The notes: generated from the sequence alone by a model not told the origin. Numbered from the stretch's first letter, positions 27,309-36,419 are shown. The stretch: 38,365 nucleotides of DNA from Cytophagaceae bacterium (GCA_027486845.1 JAIXOL010000055.1:1-38365), one strand, 5' to 3'. Numbers and translations: made by a program.

Positions 27309-28745
27309 CTATTCCTCAAATAGATTGTCCATTGTCACTTCATTTTGAACCAATTGATTGGCGTACTTATTTTTATCAACGCCGTAGCTCGTTATCATGG
27401 TTAAATACACCGCTTTTTTAGTGTTGGTTGCGGATTTGAATATGGTCATTTTTGACCTCAATTTTTCTGAATATAATTTATCTATCGTGAAGGTGTCCAA
27501 TGAAAACTTGCATTCATATAAGTTTATTACTTGGTCTCGCACATCAATCAGCAAATCAATTTGTGCAGATTTTTCTTCTATTCCGCCACGCCATGAATGG
27601 TTCTGTGATTGAACCCCGCTAATCCCCAAAGCTTTCTTTATGGAATTTATATGGTCTATACAAACTTGTTCAAAAGTAAATCCTTGCCAATCACTATGTG
27701 CAGGATTATCAATCATATTTAGCCAAGTATTCTGTCCAAGTAACTTGTTGCCTTTCAAAAACTTAAAATAAAAATTAGTGTAATAGTCTGACAGTCTGTA
27801 TGTTATATTTTTTAACTTATCATCCAGCGAATGATAAGAACTTATAAATCCACTTTCTTTTAAATCTGATAATACCTTTGTGAGCGTTCCGCCTGATGCT
27901 ATTCCTGAATGTTGAATAATCTCGTTACGTTGCATTCCTGTGGTTTTTGTAGAAAGTACCTCAACAATTTTTTCGTATATTTCATGTTTCCGATATAGGG
28001 AACGGTACAAATTAAAAAATTCATTTCTCAATAAGCTTCCTGTCTCAAAAAAAAGTTCCTGTATATTTTGTGTTGCACTTAAATGAGGCTGTACTGCTTC
28101 CAAATAGTAGGGAATTCCCCCCAATGCCATATAGAGTTGGACAATCTGATAACGGTCAAAGACACCGTTTTTTGCTAAAAGCATCTCCTCCGTTTCTTGT
28201 AAATTAAAAGGACTAATTTTTATTTTTTGTGTGATACGATTGTGTAGCCCTCCTGTATTGTTGATAAGCTCGTTAATCATCCAAGAGGCTGCCGAGCCAC
28301 ATACTATCAGTAAAATATCTTTCCGATTTGTAGCCCAACTATTCCAAAAATGCTCTAAGCCCATCATAAAATCAGAGCCGACGGTATCAAACCACGGAAG
28401 TTCGTCAATGAAAATAATTTTTTTTTCTTGATGCGTGTTACTTTCGATGTGGCTAATTAATCGTTGAAATGCGATTAGCCAGTTTTTTGAAGGTGATTCA
28501 AAAAAAAGGGGAGACTGTCGACTAATTTCGGTGTCAAAATTGAAAAGCTGCTGATGTGTATCTGCATTTGCAAGTCCTGTCATGTGGAATGCAAATTTTT
28601 GACTAAAATATTCTTTGATAAGAAAAGTTTTACCCACACGCCTTCTTCCATATAAGGCCAAAAACTCAGATTTTTTACTTTCTACAATCCTTTGGAGCTT
28701 TTCTTGCTCTTTTTTTCTACCAATAATTTCTGAGATTTTTTTCAT
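27309..28745 (-). CDS. AAA ATPase with C-terminal DUF234 (PD-(D/E)XK-like) domain
   Basis: The protein has 478 residues. A P-loop at 33-40 (GRRRVGKT), Walker B at 111-115 (IFIDE) and a sensor-like VCGSAASWM identify an archaeal-type ATPase (ATPase_2). A winged-helix region follows (MQRNEIIQHSGIASGGTLTK), and the C-terminal DUF234-like region has EKSAQIDLLIDVRDQVINLY and ECKFS, a D...E.K nuclease-like signature. The biological role of these proteins is not established; some may be selfish or defence-related. It lies between the hydrolase operon and glycan cluster 2 without functional connection to either, and directly follows a twin operator and a MITE, which suggests a transferred module. Confidence 0.88.
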   Translation of the reverse strand: MKKISEIIGRKKEQEKLQRIVESKKSEFLALYGRRRVGKTFLIKEYFSQKFAFHMTGLANADTHQQLFNFDTEISRQSPLFFESPSKNWLIAFQRLISHIESNTHQEKKIIFIDELPWFDTVGSDFMMGLEHFWNSWATNRKDILLIVCGSAASWMINELINNTGGLHNRITQKIKISPFNLQETEEMLLAKNGVFDRYQIVQLYMALGGIPYYLEAVQPHLSATQNIQELFFETGSLLRNEFFNLYRSLYRKHEIYEKIVEVLSTKTTGMQRNEIIQHSGIASGGTLTKVLSDLKESGFISSYHSLDDKLKNITYRLSDYYTNFYFKFLKGNKLLGQNTWLNMIDNPAHSDWQGFTFEQVCIDHINSIKKALGISGVQSQNHSWRGGIEEKSAQIDLLIDVRDQVINLYECKFSLDTFTIDKLYSEKLRSKMTIFKSATNTKKAVYLTMITSYGVDKNKYANQLVQNEVTMDNLFEE

Positions 28746-28746
28746 A

Positions 28747-28838
28747 ATCAGCCATTTTTCTGTAAAAATACAAGATTTTGGCTGATTAATAAATATTTAT
28801 CAGCCAAAATGTATAAATATTATATAGTTTTGGCTGAT
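28747..28838. promoter_or_regulatory. Twin 40-bp dyad operator upstream of the ATPase
   Basis: Two similar 40-bp elements, 28747-28786 and 28799-28838, each begin ATCAGCCA and end TTTGGCTGAT, and are separated by 12 bp. The two facing half-sites in the middle form a perfect 12-bp inverted repeat (ATTTTGGCTGAT and ATCAGCCAAAAT), and all four half-sites are symmetric about 28792.5. The near element ends one base from the ATPase start codon, so a bound protein would cover promoter and translation start. Autoregulation is a reasonable inference. Confidence 0.65.
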
Positions 28839-28890
28839 TTATTAAGAGAATAATTAGAAAACTAAATTTTAACTTACGAATTTATTTACT

Positions 28891-29158
28891 TAGGGCTTGC
28901 TGAAAAAGTATAAGTCATTGACTATAAACAAGTTAAGTTGATTTTTCTGTACATAAGTGCAAGGTTTTTTAAACATTTCCTTTGTTTTCCTTGTACTTAA
29001 TATTAATTTCTGTTGAATCTGATTTGATGAATTTCTTGCCATTATATCAAAAAGAATATTTTACAAAATATAACTTACTCATTATCAATAAGTTAAAAAA
29101 CACAAAAAACAATTCTCAAAATCTATATTTTAGAGAAACACTTTTTCAGCAAGCCCTA
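28891..29158. mobile_element. MITE-like element with 19-bp perfect terminal inverted repeats
   Basis: The ends TAGGGCTTGCTGAAAAAGT (28891-28909) and its exact complement (29140-29158) enclose 230 AT-rich bases with no transposase. If the element is read as starting at GGGC, both ends are flanked by TA, a possible target duplication. An internal inverted repeat, TAAGTGCAAGG (28954-28964) and CCTTGTACTTA (28989-28999), matches at 10 of 11 positions. The ends resemble those of Bacteroidota insertion sequences that begin GGGCTTGCTGAAAAA, so it is probably a non-autonomous derivative; the family is not certain. Confidence 0.75.
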
Positions 29159-29159
29159 A

Positions 29160-29304
29160 ATATAACCTGTGTACCAAGGAACGGGCACATTACATTTGGT
29201 TCATAAGTCAAATGGAATCTTCTGCAAATCCTACAAATTGGAAAATTTGTGGAGGGCTAAAAAGGATTTTTGTCAACCTTTATACCATTCAGGTTGACTT
29301 TTTT
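29160..29304 (+). ncRNA. Candidate small RNA with terminator hairpin
   Basis: Three successive plus-strand hairpins are visible: CATTTG/CAAATG (29193-29198 and 29209-29214), ACAAATT-GGAA-AATTTGT (29233-29250, with a tetraloop) and GTCAACC/GGTTGAC (29272-29278 and 29292-29298) followed by six T. The last has the form of an intrinsic terminator for plus-strand transcription, yet no plus-strand protein gene is present. The last hairpin also sits 35 bases after the stop of the minus-strand dehydrogenase and could end that transcript, though with only a poor U-tract. No promoter was identified. Confidence 0.3.
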
Positions 29305-29332
29305 GGAGTCCTTTTATTCTATACGTCCAGTC

Positions 29333-32194
29333 TTATTTTAGGCTCAATAAATATCCAGTTAAATCCGATAAATCTTTTTCTTTTAACCCCATCGAGGTTG
29401 GTTCTGGCATCAAACTGTTTTTTTGCTGTACCCTCGACCTCACGTCTGAAGCTTTGATATTTATTCTTTTTCCCGTTAAATCTTTTATGATAATTTGTTT
29501 AGAATCAGCCATTAAAAATCCATAATAACTGCCTGACTGCGTGCTAATCATCCAAGGCTCATAACCAAAAGCTAGGCTTGCCGAAGGATTAATGATAGCG
29601 TCAAGCATGCTTTTTTTGTCAAATTTCTTTTTGATTAAAGTTAAATCAGGACCAATATCAGCTCCTTTACCAGCAATTTTGTGGCAAGAAATGCAATTAG
29701 TTTCAAAAATATTTTTACCTTTTTTGGCATCAGAAGGCATGTTCATGGCCAAATCAAGTGAAAGTGATTTTCCTCCTGGGCGTTTAAAATAATCGGCCGC
29801 CAAACTGCGAATTGAAATATCTTTATTATTAAATATATGAAGTTCAATTAATTGCCTAATCTTGGGCTTGATTTTTCCTTTTGCTGCATCAACCATCAAT
29901 AATCTAGCACCGTAAGTATCCAATGCTAATTTTTGAGCTAATTCTTGCCTTTTTTCAAGCACTAATGTAGTATCATTTAATAATAAATTTTCAGATTGAA
30001 TCATCCATTTTTGTTCACGACTTAATTGTTGCTCTTCCTCTTGTTTCCAGGCAATTATATTTCCCCATGTATTTGTTTTACGGAAATTAACCCAATAATC
30101 CGCTTGTTGGGCTACGTCGGCCAGTTTCGATTTTGTTAAATCAAGCATCGTATGTGCAGCCTCTGGAGTGCTCATAAATGCAATGGTTGTTATGGCTTCT
30201 TTTCTTTGATTGACCGTTAATGAAGGTGATTGAGCTCTTTTTTTAATTAAATTTATGCTGGCATTGGGGTGTAACTCCCACAAAATTGAACTTTGAGATG
30301 CTGTAAAAGTAAGCGGATTTGTAGGCAATTGCTTAACATAATCCGCATAGAATAATTCTCTTTTTTCATCCACACCGATACCCAATGCAGTCAATAAATA
30401 AGGATCCTTAGAATTAACTTTATTTGCTATTTTCAATAAATCTTCTTGGCTATTTTGGTAGCTTAGGTCTCTGAGTCCTATCGCTATTTCTCTTAATAAG
30501 GCTGAATTCAAGGAATATTTAAAAAGCGTGTTATTAATCAGGTGAAGATTTTTTCCAGACTTACGCAAAGCACGGTAAGCAGTTACCCCAATTTCGGAAG
30601 AGGTTTCGGTCTTCTTTGCGGCGTTTTTTATGTTTTCGATTAAAATATTTTCGACTTTTTCTAAACCTTTATTGCCCAAAGCGGCTAATAACCAAATAGC
30701 CCTGGCTTGAATATAGGGATTTGGGTCTGCCAACAGGGGCTCAATATTTGGGATTATTTTTTCACCAGTATTCTTTAATTTTTCATAGGCTACAGCTCTT
30801 ACATTGATGGCGGGTGATTTTAATACGCCAATGAGTCCATTAGTGCTTGTAAAATCTAAAGTTGGCACTTTTAATTTTTTACCTTTTGGTGCAATGCGAT
30901 AAATTCTACCGTACCCTTTTTTATCGTTCATGGCATGGCCACCCACGACCGCATCATACCAATCGGCTACGTAAATGGCTCCATCGGTACCTGTGACGGC
31001 GTCACTGGGTCTAAACCATTTTCTTTTATCGGCTTCAAAATTATCATTCCAAATGTAGTAATCATCAGAGACTGGAAACGAACTTAAAAAGTCAAATCTT
31101 TTCATATTGAATCCCGCACCTTTTGGACTTGTCTTATATCCAAAGACTAAATTTCTTCCTGCTTCGCAACTTAAAAGCATGCCCCTATATTTTTCTCCCA
31201 ATGCATCTCCTTCATAAACGGTCACTCCAGTAGGGGAACCAGCACCTGTTTTATCGCCAACTTTCAATACACCGGGGTCTTCTTGGTGCCAGTGTGCCGT
31301 AAAAATATCTTGGTCTAACCTTCGATCTCCTTGCCAATATCTAGTTCCGTCTTTGGAAAAATATCCTGCATTACTTCCTTCCATTAGCCAAGAAGTTCGG
31401 CAGGCAATGACTTGGTCATCGTTGTCATTTTGCCACATATTGCCATAAGAATCCATGGCAACCTCATAACTATTTCTAAAATTATGTGCCATAACTTTTA
31501 ATTGGCTTGCATCGGGAGCAATTTCTAAAGCCAAACCCCCTACCCACACTCGGCCATCATCGCTTTTTTGATTTCCCTCATTGTTTTTATTGTAAGGAGT
31601 TCCACCCGAATATAGACTACCTGAACGTAAGGTCCAACCTGTTTTATCTTGTACCACATGAGGACCAGCATTTCCTACATTAAATATAAATTTTCCATAA
31701 GGAGTGGCTAAAAATGAGTGCAAAGAATGATCATGATCAAATCCACCAAATCCTGTTAAAAAGATTTCCTTTTTGTCGGGTTTATCGTCGTGATTTTCAT
31801 CTGTATATACAATTACGTTAGGCGATGCACTTACAAAAATTTTATTGCCTATAACCGCAATGCCCAATGGGGCTTTTAAATCCATATCCTGTACAAAGAC
31901 AGTCGACTTATCCGCTTTGCCATCTTGGTCAATATCCTCTAAAATAACGATTCGATCACCTTGGTTTTTGTAGTTAAATCGGGTTTCTGGTTTATTATTA
32001 AAATCTCGATATTCAACGGCTTCGGTCACCCAAATACGTCCTCGGGCATCCACGTCCATGTTGGTCGGGTTGTACAACATTGGTGATTCCGCCCAAAGTT
32101 CAATCTCCAAACCCTCGGGAACAAACAATGTGGTTCCATCATTTATGAAAACCAATGGAAATAAAAACAGGAGAATGGTGCTTATAATTTTCAT
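29333..32194 (-). CDS. PVC-type dehydrogenase with HEAT repeats and cytochrome c CxxCH site
   Basis: I use the ATG at 32194, since the longer frame begins at a TTG. About 953 residues with a signal peptide (MKIISTILLFLFPLVFI). Residues about 20-430 form a six-bladed propeller of the sorbosone/glucose dehydrogenase type (NPTNMDVDARGRIWVTEAVE, GFDHDHSLHSFLATPYGKF, GAIYVADWYDAVVGGH). Helical HEAT-like repeats occupy about 450-800. The C-terminus is a cytochrome c-like domain with CISCHK at about 834-839 and a candidate axial Met in SLMPEP. It probably oxidises a sugar or polyol in the periplasm and passes electrons to a cytochrome chain. It follows the isomerase by 39 bp, a pairing often seen in Planctomycetes and Bacteroidota. 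Confidence 0.88.
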   Translation of the reverse strand: MKIISTILLFLFPLVFINDGTTLFVPEGLEIELWAESPMLYNPTNMDVDARGRIWVTEAVEYRDFNNKPETRFNYKNQGDRIVILEDIDQDGKADKSTVFVQDMDLKAPLGIAVIGNKIFVSASPNVIVYTDENHDDKPDKKEIFLTGFGGFDHDHSLHSFLATPYGKFIFNVGNAGPHVVQDKTGWTLRSGSLYSGGTPYNKNNEGNQKSDDGRVWVGGLALEIAPDASQLKVMAHNFRNSYEVAMDSYGNMWQNDNDDQVIACRTSWLMEGSNAGYFSKDGTRYWQGDRRLDQDIFTAHWHQEDPGVLKVGDKTGAGSPTGVTVYEGDALGEKYRGMLLSCEAGRNLVFGYKTSPKGAGFNMKRFDFLSSFPVSDDYYIWNDNFEADKRKWFRPSDAVTGTDGAIYVADWYDAVVGGHAMNDKKGYGRIYRIAPKGKKLKVPTLDFTSTNGLIGVLKSPAINVRAVAYEKLKNTGEKIIPNIEPLLADPNPYIQARAIWLLAALGNKGLEKVENILIENIKNAAKKTETSSEIGVTAYRALRKSGKNLHLINNTLFKYSLNSALLREIAIGLRDLSYQNSQEDLLKIANKVNSKDPYLLTALGIGVDEKRELFYADYVKQLPTNPLTFTASQSSILWELHPNASINLIKKRAQSPSLTVNQRKEAITTIAFMSTPEAAHTMLDLTKSKLADVAQQADYWVNFRKTNTWGNIIAWKQEEEQQLSREQKWMIQSENLLLNDTTLVLEKRQELAQKLALDTYGARLLMVDAAKGKIKPKIRQLIELHIFNNKDISIRSLAADYFKRPGGKSLSLDLAMNMPSDAKKGKNIFETNCISCHKIAGKGADIGPDLTLIKKKFDKKSMLDAIINPSASLAFGYEPWMISTQSGSYYGFLMADSKQIIIKDLTGKRINIKASDVRSRVQQKNSLMPEPTSMGLKEKDLSDLTGYLLSLK

Positions 32195-32233
32195 GAATAA
32201 CAATGGTTGGAATATTAATCAATAGTAATTTTT

Positions 32234-33106
32234 TTAGGATACTAAATCTCTGACAAATCGATTGTTTTTTAAATAGCTTTCTAGCATCGTTTTTCCTGGA
32301 GGAACGGCTCCTTCTATTTGAATGGCTCCAGAATATCCAATCTCATCGATACAATTTTTTACCCGTTCGAAGTCAACCTTTCCTTGCCCCAAAAGAGCGT
32401 CATTTTCTTTAAAATGAAATTCACAGATTTGATTTTTTTTACCAAGCCATTTAATTTCTTCATAGATGTTGTAACCCATTTTTTCTGAATTAGCCACATC
32501 ATAATAGACCTTTAAATTGGACGAGCCCACTGCGTCGATGATGTGCATGTGTTCCTCTGCACTTAGCCAAGATTCTATACCCAAAGTAACACCCGCTTTT
32601 TCTGCGATTGGCATAATATCTTTAAATTTTTGAATGACAACATCTTGTCCCTTTGAGTCATTTTTCAAATCCCCTTGATTAAAAAAGGCAATTAATACGG
32701 CTTTAATATTGAATTCTTTGGCAACTTGAATGCTATCAGCTACCCATTGGTCCGTCTGTTGGTCTGATTTAAATGGGTAATTGTTGAGTTCGCCAATACC
32801 CAATCCGGTAAAACCGACTTTAAAGATTTTAGCTAAAGATTTATAGGCTTCTTGTACATCCTTTCTTCGTAAATGCATATTGTTTGCCTTTAAGCCAAGG
32901 CTTAATTGGACACCATCTAAGCCTATTTCTTTGGCCATTTCCATAGCCCCTAAATTAGAGGTATTGGAAATCGACCAATCGCAGGCACCGATGAAAAAAC
33001 GTTTGCTCTTTTCATTGGTTTGAGACTCGGAAAACCATGTGTTTCTATGTGGCATGGTAGCAAAAATCCCCAATGCACTTTTTTGCAAAAATTCCTTTCT
33101 TTTCAT
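32234..33106 (-). CDS. Sugar phosphate isomerase/epimerase-like TIM-barrel protein, exported
   Basis: The protein has 290 residues. An N-terminal MKRKEFLQKSALGIFATMP suggests an export signal of the type common in Bacteroidota AP-endonuclease-2-like (xylose isomerase-like) proteins. The barrel carries FFIGACDWSISN, GLDGVQLSLGLKANNMHLRR, AGVTLGIESWLSAEEHMHII, LKVYYDVANSEKMGYNIYEE, CEFHFKEND and YSGAIQIEGAVPPG, with His, Asp and Glu at the usual metal-binding strand ends (E in GIESW, D in YYDVAN, H in EFHFKE, E in QIEGA). It probably isomerises or epimerises a sugar, in partnership with the downstream dehydrogenase. The upstream region holds a perfect 17-bp inverted repeat 16 bp before the start. 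Confidence 0.88.
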   Translation of the reverse strand: MKRKEFLQKSALGIFATMPHRNTWFSESQTNEKSKRFFIGACDWSISNTSNLGAMEMAKEIGLDGVQLSLGLKANNMHLRRKDVQEAYKSLAKIFKVGFTGLGIGELNNYPFKSDQQTDQWVADSIQVAKEFNIKAVLIAFFNQGDLKNDSKGQDVVIQKFKDIMPIAEKAGVTLGIESWLSAEEHMHIIDAVGSSNLKVYYDVANSEKMGYNIYEEIKWLGKKNQICEFHFKENDALLGQGKVDFERVKNCIDEIGYSGAIQIEGAVPPGKTMLESYLKNNRFVRDLVS

Positions 33107-33122
33107 AGGTTTATTTCCTTTT

Positions 33123-33177
33123 CATCTTTACCCAACTTTTTTAATTTTTTAAAATTTAATAAAGTTGGGTAAAGATG
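33123..33177. promoter_or_regulatory. Perfect 17-bp inverted repeat upstream of the isomerase
   Basis: Arms CATCTTTACCCAACTTT (33123-33139) and AAAGTTGGGTAAAGATG (33161-33177) are exactly complementary and flank a 21-base spacer made only of A and T. The near arm lies 16 bases before the isomerase start codon. It could be an operator, a 5' leader hairpin or a terminator ahead of the operon. A U-tract is absent after it on either strand. Confidence 0.7.
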
Positions 33178-33822
33178 CGTTAGAGTTGATCACAATTCAT
33201 TCATTTTATTTACTACCTTAAAAACTGAGTGAGCTGCCCTTTATTTTTGACATAGGTAAATAGTGGTATTGAAATGGCCAATTTTCTATTCACTTTTTGC
33301 TTAATAGTTGAGGGATGATACAATTAGAGAAAAGTTCTAAAAGTGGTTTTATCGCCCAAATTTATATTGTTTTTGAAATTGTGAAATATCTCAATAATTG
33401 TATAGCGTCCGAGCCATAAGGATTAGCAATTAAGCACTCACTTTGTTTAAACCCTTATATGGCATTTGGTTTTCATCATAAAGTTAAAACATTTCTTTTA
33501 TTAGTGCAAAAATTTACTCAATATTAGATTTTCTATATTTATATAGGATACTGAGCTTGAGCTGTTCTAACCATATCATTATGACAAATTGCTATTTTTT
33601 AAATAAAAGATTGATCAAAAATTTTATTCATTTGTTGAAGTACTAAAAATTGTCAAATTTATTGTCTAATTCTATCACTTATTAAAACTACCAAGCTTTG
33701 AAGAAAGATAAACTCAACTAACTTAAAAGCTTTTCAAGAGTTTGATTGGATTGAATATCGAACTTCGGAAGCGAATTGATAATCATGTATATATTTTTGC
33801 AAATCTTATAGGTTTTTGGTTT
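33178..33822. other. Long AT-rich gap between fucosidase and isomerase
   Basis: No coding frame worth reporting lies here. A -7-like element on the minus strand (TAAATTTG, near 33356-33363) could serve the isomerase operon. No convincing terminator for the fucosidase was found. There are no insertion-sequence ends. Confidence 0.5.
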
Positions 33823-35217
33823 TTATAAGACCCCTTCCAACTTAAATACCCAAGCATAATTACTAGGACTATTGGCTGGTGTGACCACTGGTGGCGTAAT
33901 TGTTAATTTGTTATTTTTAAATTCGGTTTTCACTGCGGACTTTAATCCCAGCATAGTTACATTGAATGGCTTACCAACATTACTAACCACAATTTCTTGC
34001 GTAGGGAATTGCGTGCATAAGATATATAAATCCTTTCCTTTTTTGGTAAAATATGTCTTTGTTTCTTTGGTAACAACTGGTGCATTTTCCCATTTTCGGG
34101 TTTCATAAATCGCTTCTCCATTCACATCAAGCCATGCACCCATGTCGGCCAATCTTTGTTGCATGATTTCGGGAATGCGTCCATCGGCAGTTGGCCCAAT
34201 ATTTAGTAAAAGGTTTCCGCCACGTCCCACTTTGTTGATGAGAATATGTACTAATTCTTGTGAAGTAGAGTAATCATCTAACATTTCATTTCGATTATAA
34301 CCAAACGAGCCAGCCATACCTCTACACTCTTCCCAAGGGCGTTCAAACTTTACTCCATCAGCATTACCTTCATGTACTAAGTCGTACTCGGTTGTAAAAA
34401 ACCCACCATGTTTACCACGAGTTTCTTTACCCCAACGGTCATTAATGACTACTCTATCTTTAACAGGTGATTCATTGTATAACCAAGATAAAAATTCTGT
34501 ACTTCTCAGTTTATCTGAGGTATAGTCCCATTCGCCATCTGTCCAAAATACATCAGGTTTGTAGGTATTAACCAAATCTTTCATTTGTGGGAACATGTGC
34601 TGGTCGATGTATTGATTGATAGTTTCCTTTTTATACAAAGGATGATACCATTCTAAAAGAGAATAGTAGTAGCCCATTTTCAGGTTACTTTCTCGCACTG
34701 CATTGGTTAAATCTCCCAATAAATCACGATGCGGTCCAACGTCCATCGCATTCCAATTCCATGAATGTTGAGATGGCCACAAAGGGAATCCCTCATGGTG
34801 TTTTGAAGTAAGCACTACATATTTGGCTCCTGCACGTTTGAAAAGTTTAGCCCATTCGTTGGGTTGGAACATTTCTGCTTTAAAGTCATTTGCAAAATCT
34901 TGATACTTAAAATTAGCACCATAGTTTTTATTGTGAAAATCGGTAAAATAGCGTTGTGTTTTGTTTGGCTCATTCCAACGTCTCCAATAGTGTTCGGCAT
35001 AGCGGTCGTAGATACCAACATTATCTCTGACTGTTGGACTATACGCAGGGACAGAGTAAACACCCCAATGGATAAAAATACCAAATTTAGCATCTTCAAA
35101 CCATGCTGGTACAGGGCGGCTATCAATCGACTCCCAAGTGGATTGGTAAGTCTTTTGAGCAAAACTCACTTGGATTGTGAGTAAAATCGATAGAACAGAA
35201 AGAAGTTTTTTTGTCAT
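33823..35217 (-). CDS. Alpha-L-fucosidase, GH29
   Basis: The protein has 464 residues with a signal peptide (MTKKLLSVLSILLTIQVSFA). GH29 hallmarks are FGIFIHWGVYSVPAY at 45-59, YVVLTSKHHEGFPLWPS at 133-149, LKMGYYYSLLEWYHPLY and the catalytic nucleophile Asp227 in PDVFWTDGEWDY. GRGGNLLLNIGPTADGRIP is the conserved stretch at the barrel end. It removes alpha-linked L-fucose (or a similar sugar) from glycans such as xyloglucan or pectin side chains. It follows the GH10-type gene by 56 bp in the hydrolase operon and is probably its last gene. The length is typical for a GH29 without extra binding modules. Confidence 0.93.
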   Translation of the reverse strand: MTKKLLSVLSILLTIQVSFAQKTYQSTWESIDSRPVPAWFEDAKFGIFIHWGVYSVPAYSPTVRDNVGIYDRYAEHYWRRWNEPNKTQRYFTDFHNKNYGANFKYQDFANDFKAEMFQPNEWAKLFKRAGAKYVVLTSKHHEGFPLWPSQHSWNWNAMDVGPHRDLLGDLTNAVRESNLKMGYYYSLLEWYHPLYKKETINQYIDQHMFPQMKDLVNTYKPDVFWTDGEWDYTSDKLRSTEFLSWLYNESPVKDRVVINDRWGKETRGKHGGFFTTEYDLVHEGNADGVKFERPWEECRGMAGSFGYNRNEMLDDYSTSQELVHILINKVGRGGNLLLNIGPTADGRIPEIMQQRLADMGAWLDVNGEAIYETRKWENAPVVTKETKTYFTKKGKDLYILCTQFPTQEIVVSNVGKPFNVTMLGLKSAVKTEFKNNKLTITPPVVTPANSPSNYAWVFKLEGVL

Positions 35218-35273
35218 TTTATTTAAAACTAAATTTTATGATGAATTATATAAAGTACTAAGTTAAAGGTTAA

Positions 35274-36419
35274 TTATCTGCCCTGTAATGCTTCAAGAAT
35301 ACCATAATATGCAGGCTTTCTTTCAAAGTTTTTATCATAAAGTAAGGGAGCGTGAAATGGGTACCATCCTTTATCTACCTCGTCGGCTACTCCCCAAAAG
35401 AAAATTCCATCGGCTTTGGCTATTAAAGCTTCTTTCATCAATAACTTATAGGCTTCTTTCTGTTTATTAGCCAATTCAATTGGTAAAACAGTGTCTTTGA
35501 ACTTATCTAAAGATGAGATATCAACTTCAGTTAAATACACTTTAAGTCCCAAATCTTTAAATTTCTTGATGTTATTTCTGAAATTCACAAAATTTCTACT
35601 CGCTATATTAAACTCTTTGAGTTGATTAATATGACATTGGAAGCCGACAGCACCCACCGAAACCCTTTTATTTTTGAGGTGTTTGGCTAATTGAAATAAA
35701 GCCAACAATTTTCTATCAGCAGGGCCTGAGAATTCAAACATATAATCCCGTAGTTCTAATTCAGCGTTTGTATATTTTCGAGTATATTCAAAAGCTTTTC
35801 GGATATATATGGGGATGCTGTCATTTATTTTTTCAGAACCCGTTAGCCCAGATGCATCCGCCTCCCAGCCCATTTTATTCCAGACACAAGCACTATCAAC
35901 TCTATATTTACCAGCCTCAATTCCTGTAGCTTCCCAACCATTAAGAGATTCATTCACTACATTCCAAATATCGACCTTATCGCCAACAGATTGCACCACT
36001 GTTTTAATATGAAATTCAAGCATTTCATCCAGTTCTTTTGCCGACCAATTGCTATTCAAAAACCACTTATTATAATAGTGATTCCAGCTCACAAGTTGGT
36101 GCATCATTATCGTTTTGTTTTGCTGTTTACCCCAATCCACCCATGCTTTAAAATTAGTAAGATTGTGGGTTGTTTTAGAAGTCCAGATAAATGGATATGC
36201 AGTGGGTTGAATAGCATTAAATTCAGTACGGCATATTGCTTCATTTTTAGGATTACTTATTGGGGAACCTCCAGCATCGGGTCTTGTTCCTATCAGAAAA
36301 GTAGTGACATACGAAGAAAGTTGTTTATTTTCAGCAATGGAGGATTGAGCAATAATTTCTACTTTTTCACAAGAAAAGAGCGAAATAAAAGCCATTAGGA
36401 AAAAAAATATTTTTTTCAT
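35274..36419 (-). CDS. GH10-type endo-1,4-beta-xylanase-like lipoprotein
   Basis: The protein has 381 residues. The lipobox ends at cysteine 17 (ISLFSC), so the enzyme should be membrane-anchored and perhaps surface-exposed. GH10 signatures are HQLVSWNH at 107-114, WNVVNE with the acid/base Glu157, VGAVGFQCHI at 255-264 and YLTEVDIS with nucleophile Glu298, plus FFWGVADE at 340-347. Both catalytic Glu residues are present. Family members cleave xylan backbones, but the N-terminal barrel strands are divergent (FNAIQPTAYPFIWTSK in place of the usual ENEMK..), so the specificity could differ. It lies in one operon with the GH28-like protein and the fucosidase. Confidence 0.88.
   Translation of the reverse strand: MKKIFFFLMAFISLFSCEKVEIIAQSSIAENKQLSSYVTTFLIGTRPDAGGSPISNPKNEAICRTEFNAIQPTAYPFIWTSKTTHNLTNFKAWVDWGKQQNKTIMMHQLVSWNHYYNKWFLNSNWSAKELDEMLEFHIKTVVQSVGDKVDIWNVVNESLNGWEATGIEAGKYRVDSACVWNKMGWEADASGLTGSEKINDSIPIYIRKAFEYTRKYTNAELELRDYMFEFSGPADRKLLALFQLAKHLKNKRVSVGAVGFQCHINQLKEFNIASRNFVNFRNNIKKFKDLGLKVYLTEVDISSLDKFKDTVLPIELANKQKEAYKLLMKEALIAKADGIFFWGVADEVDKGWYPFHAPLLYDKNFERKPAYYGILEALQGR

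Noticed and set aside
28982-29206. Plus-strand frame of 74 codons across the MITE
   Set aside because: It crosses the right terminal repeat, has no recognisable protein character and is AT-rich by chance.
33365-33400. GTGAAATATCTCAATAATTG-like stretch resembling the tandem operator
   Set aside because: The half-sites are only 8 bp apart and their distance to the nearby -7-like element differs from that of the three matching promoters.
33510-33560. TTTTTGCAC on the minus strand resembling the sigma-2 -7 region
   Set aside because: The TA of the -7 element is missing and the ATACTGA motif behind it is displaced by 5 bp relative to the shared promoters.
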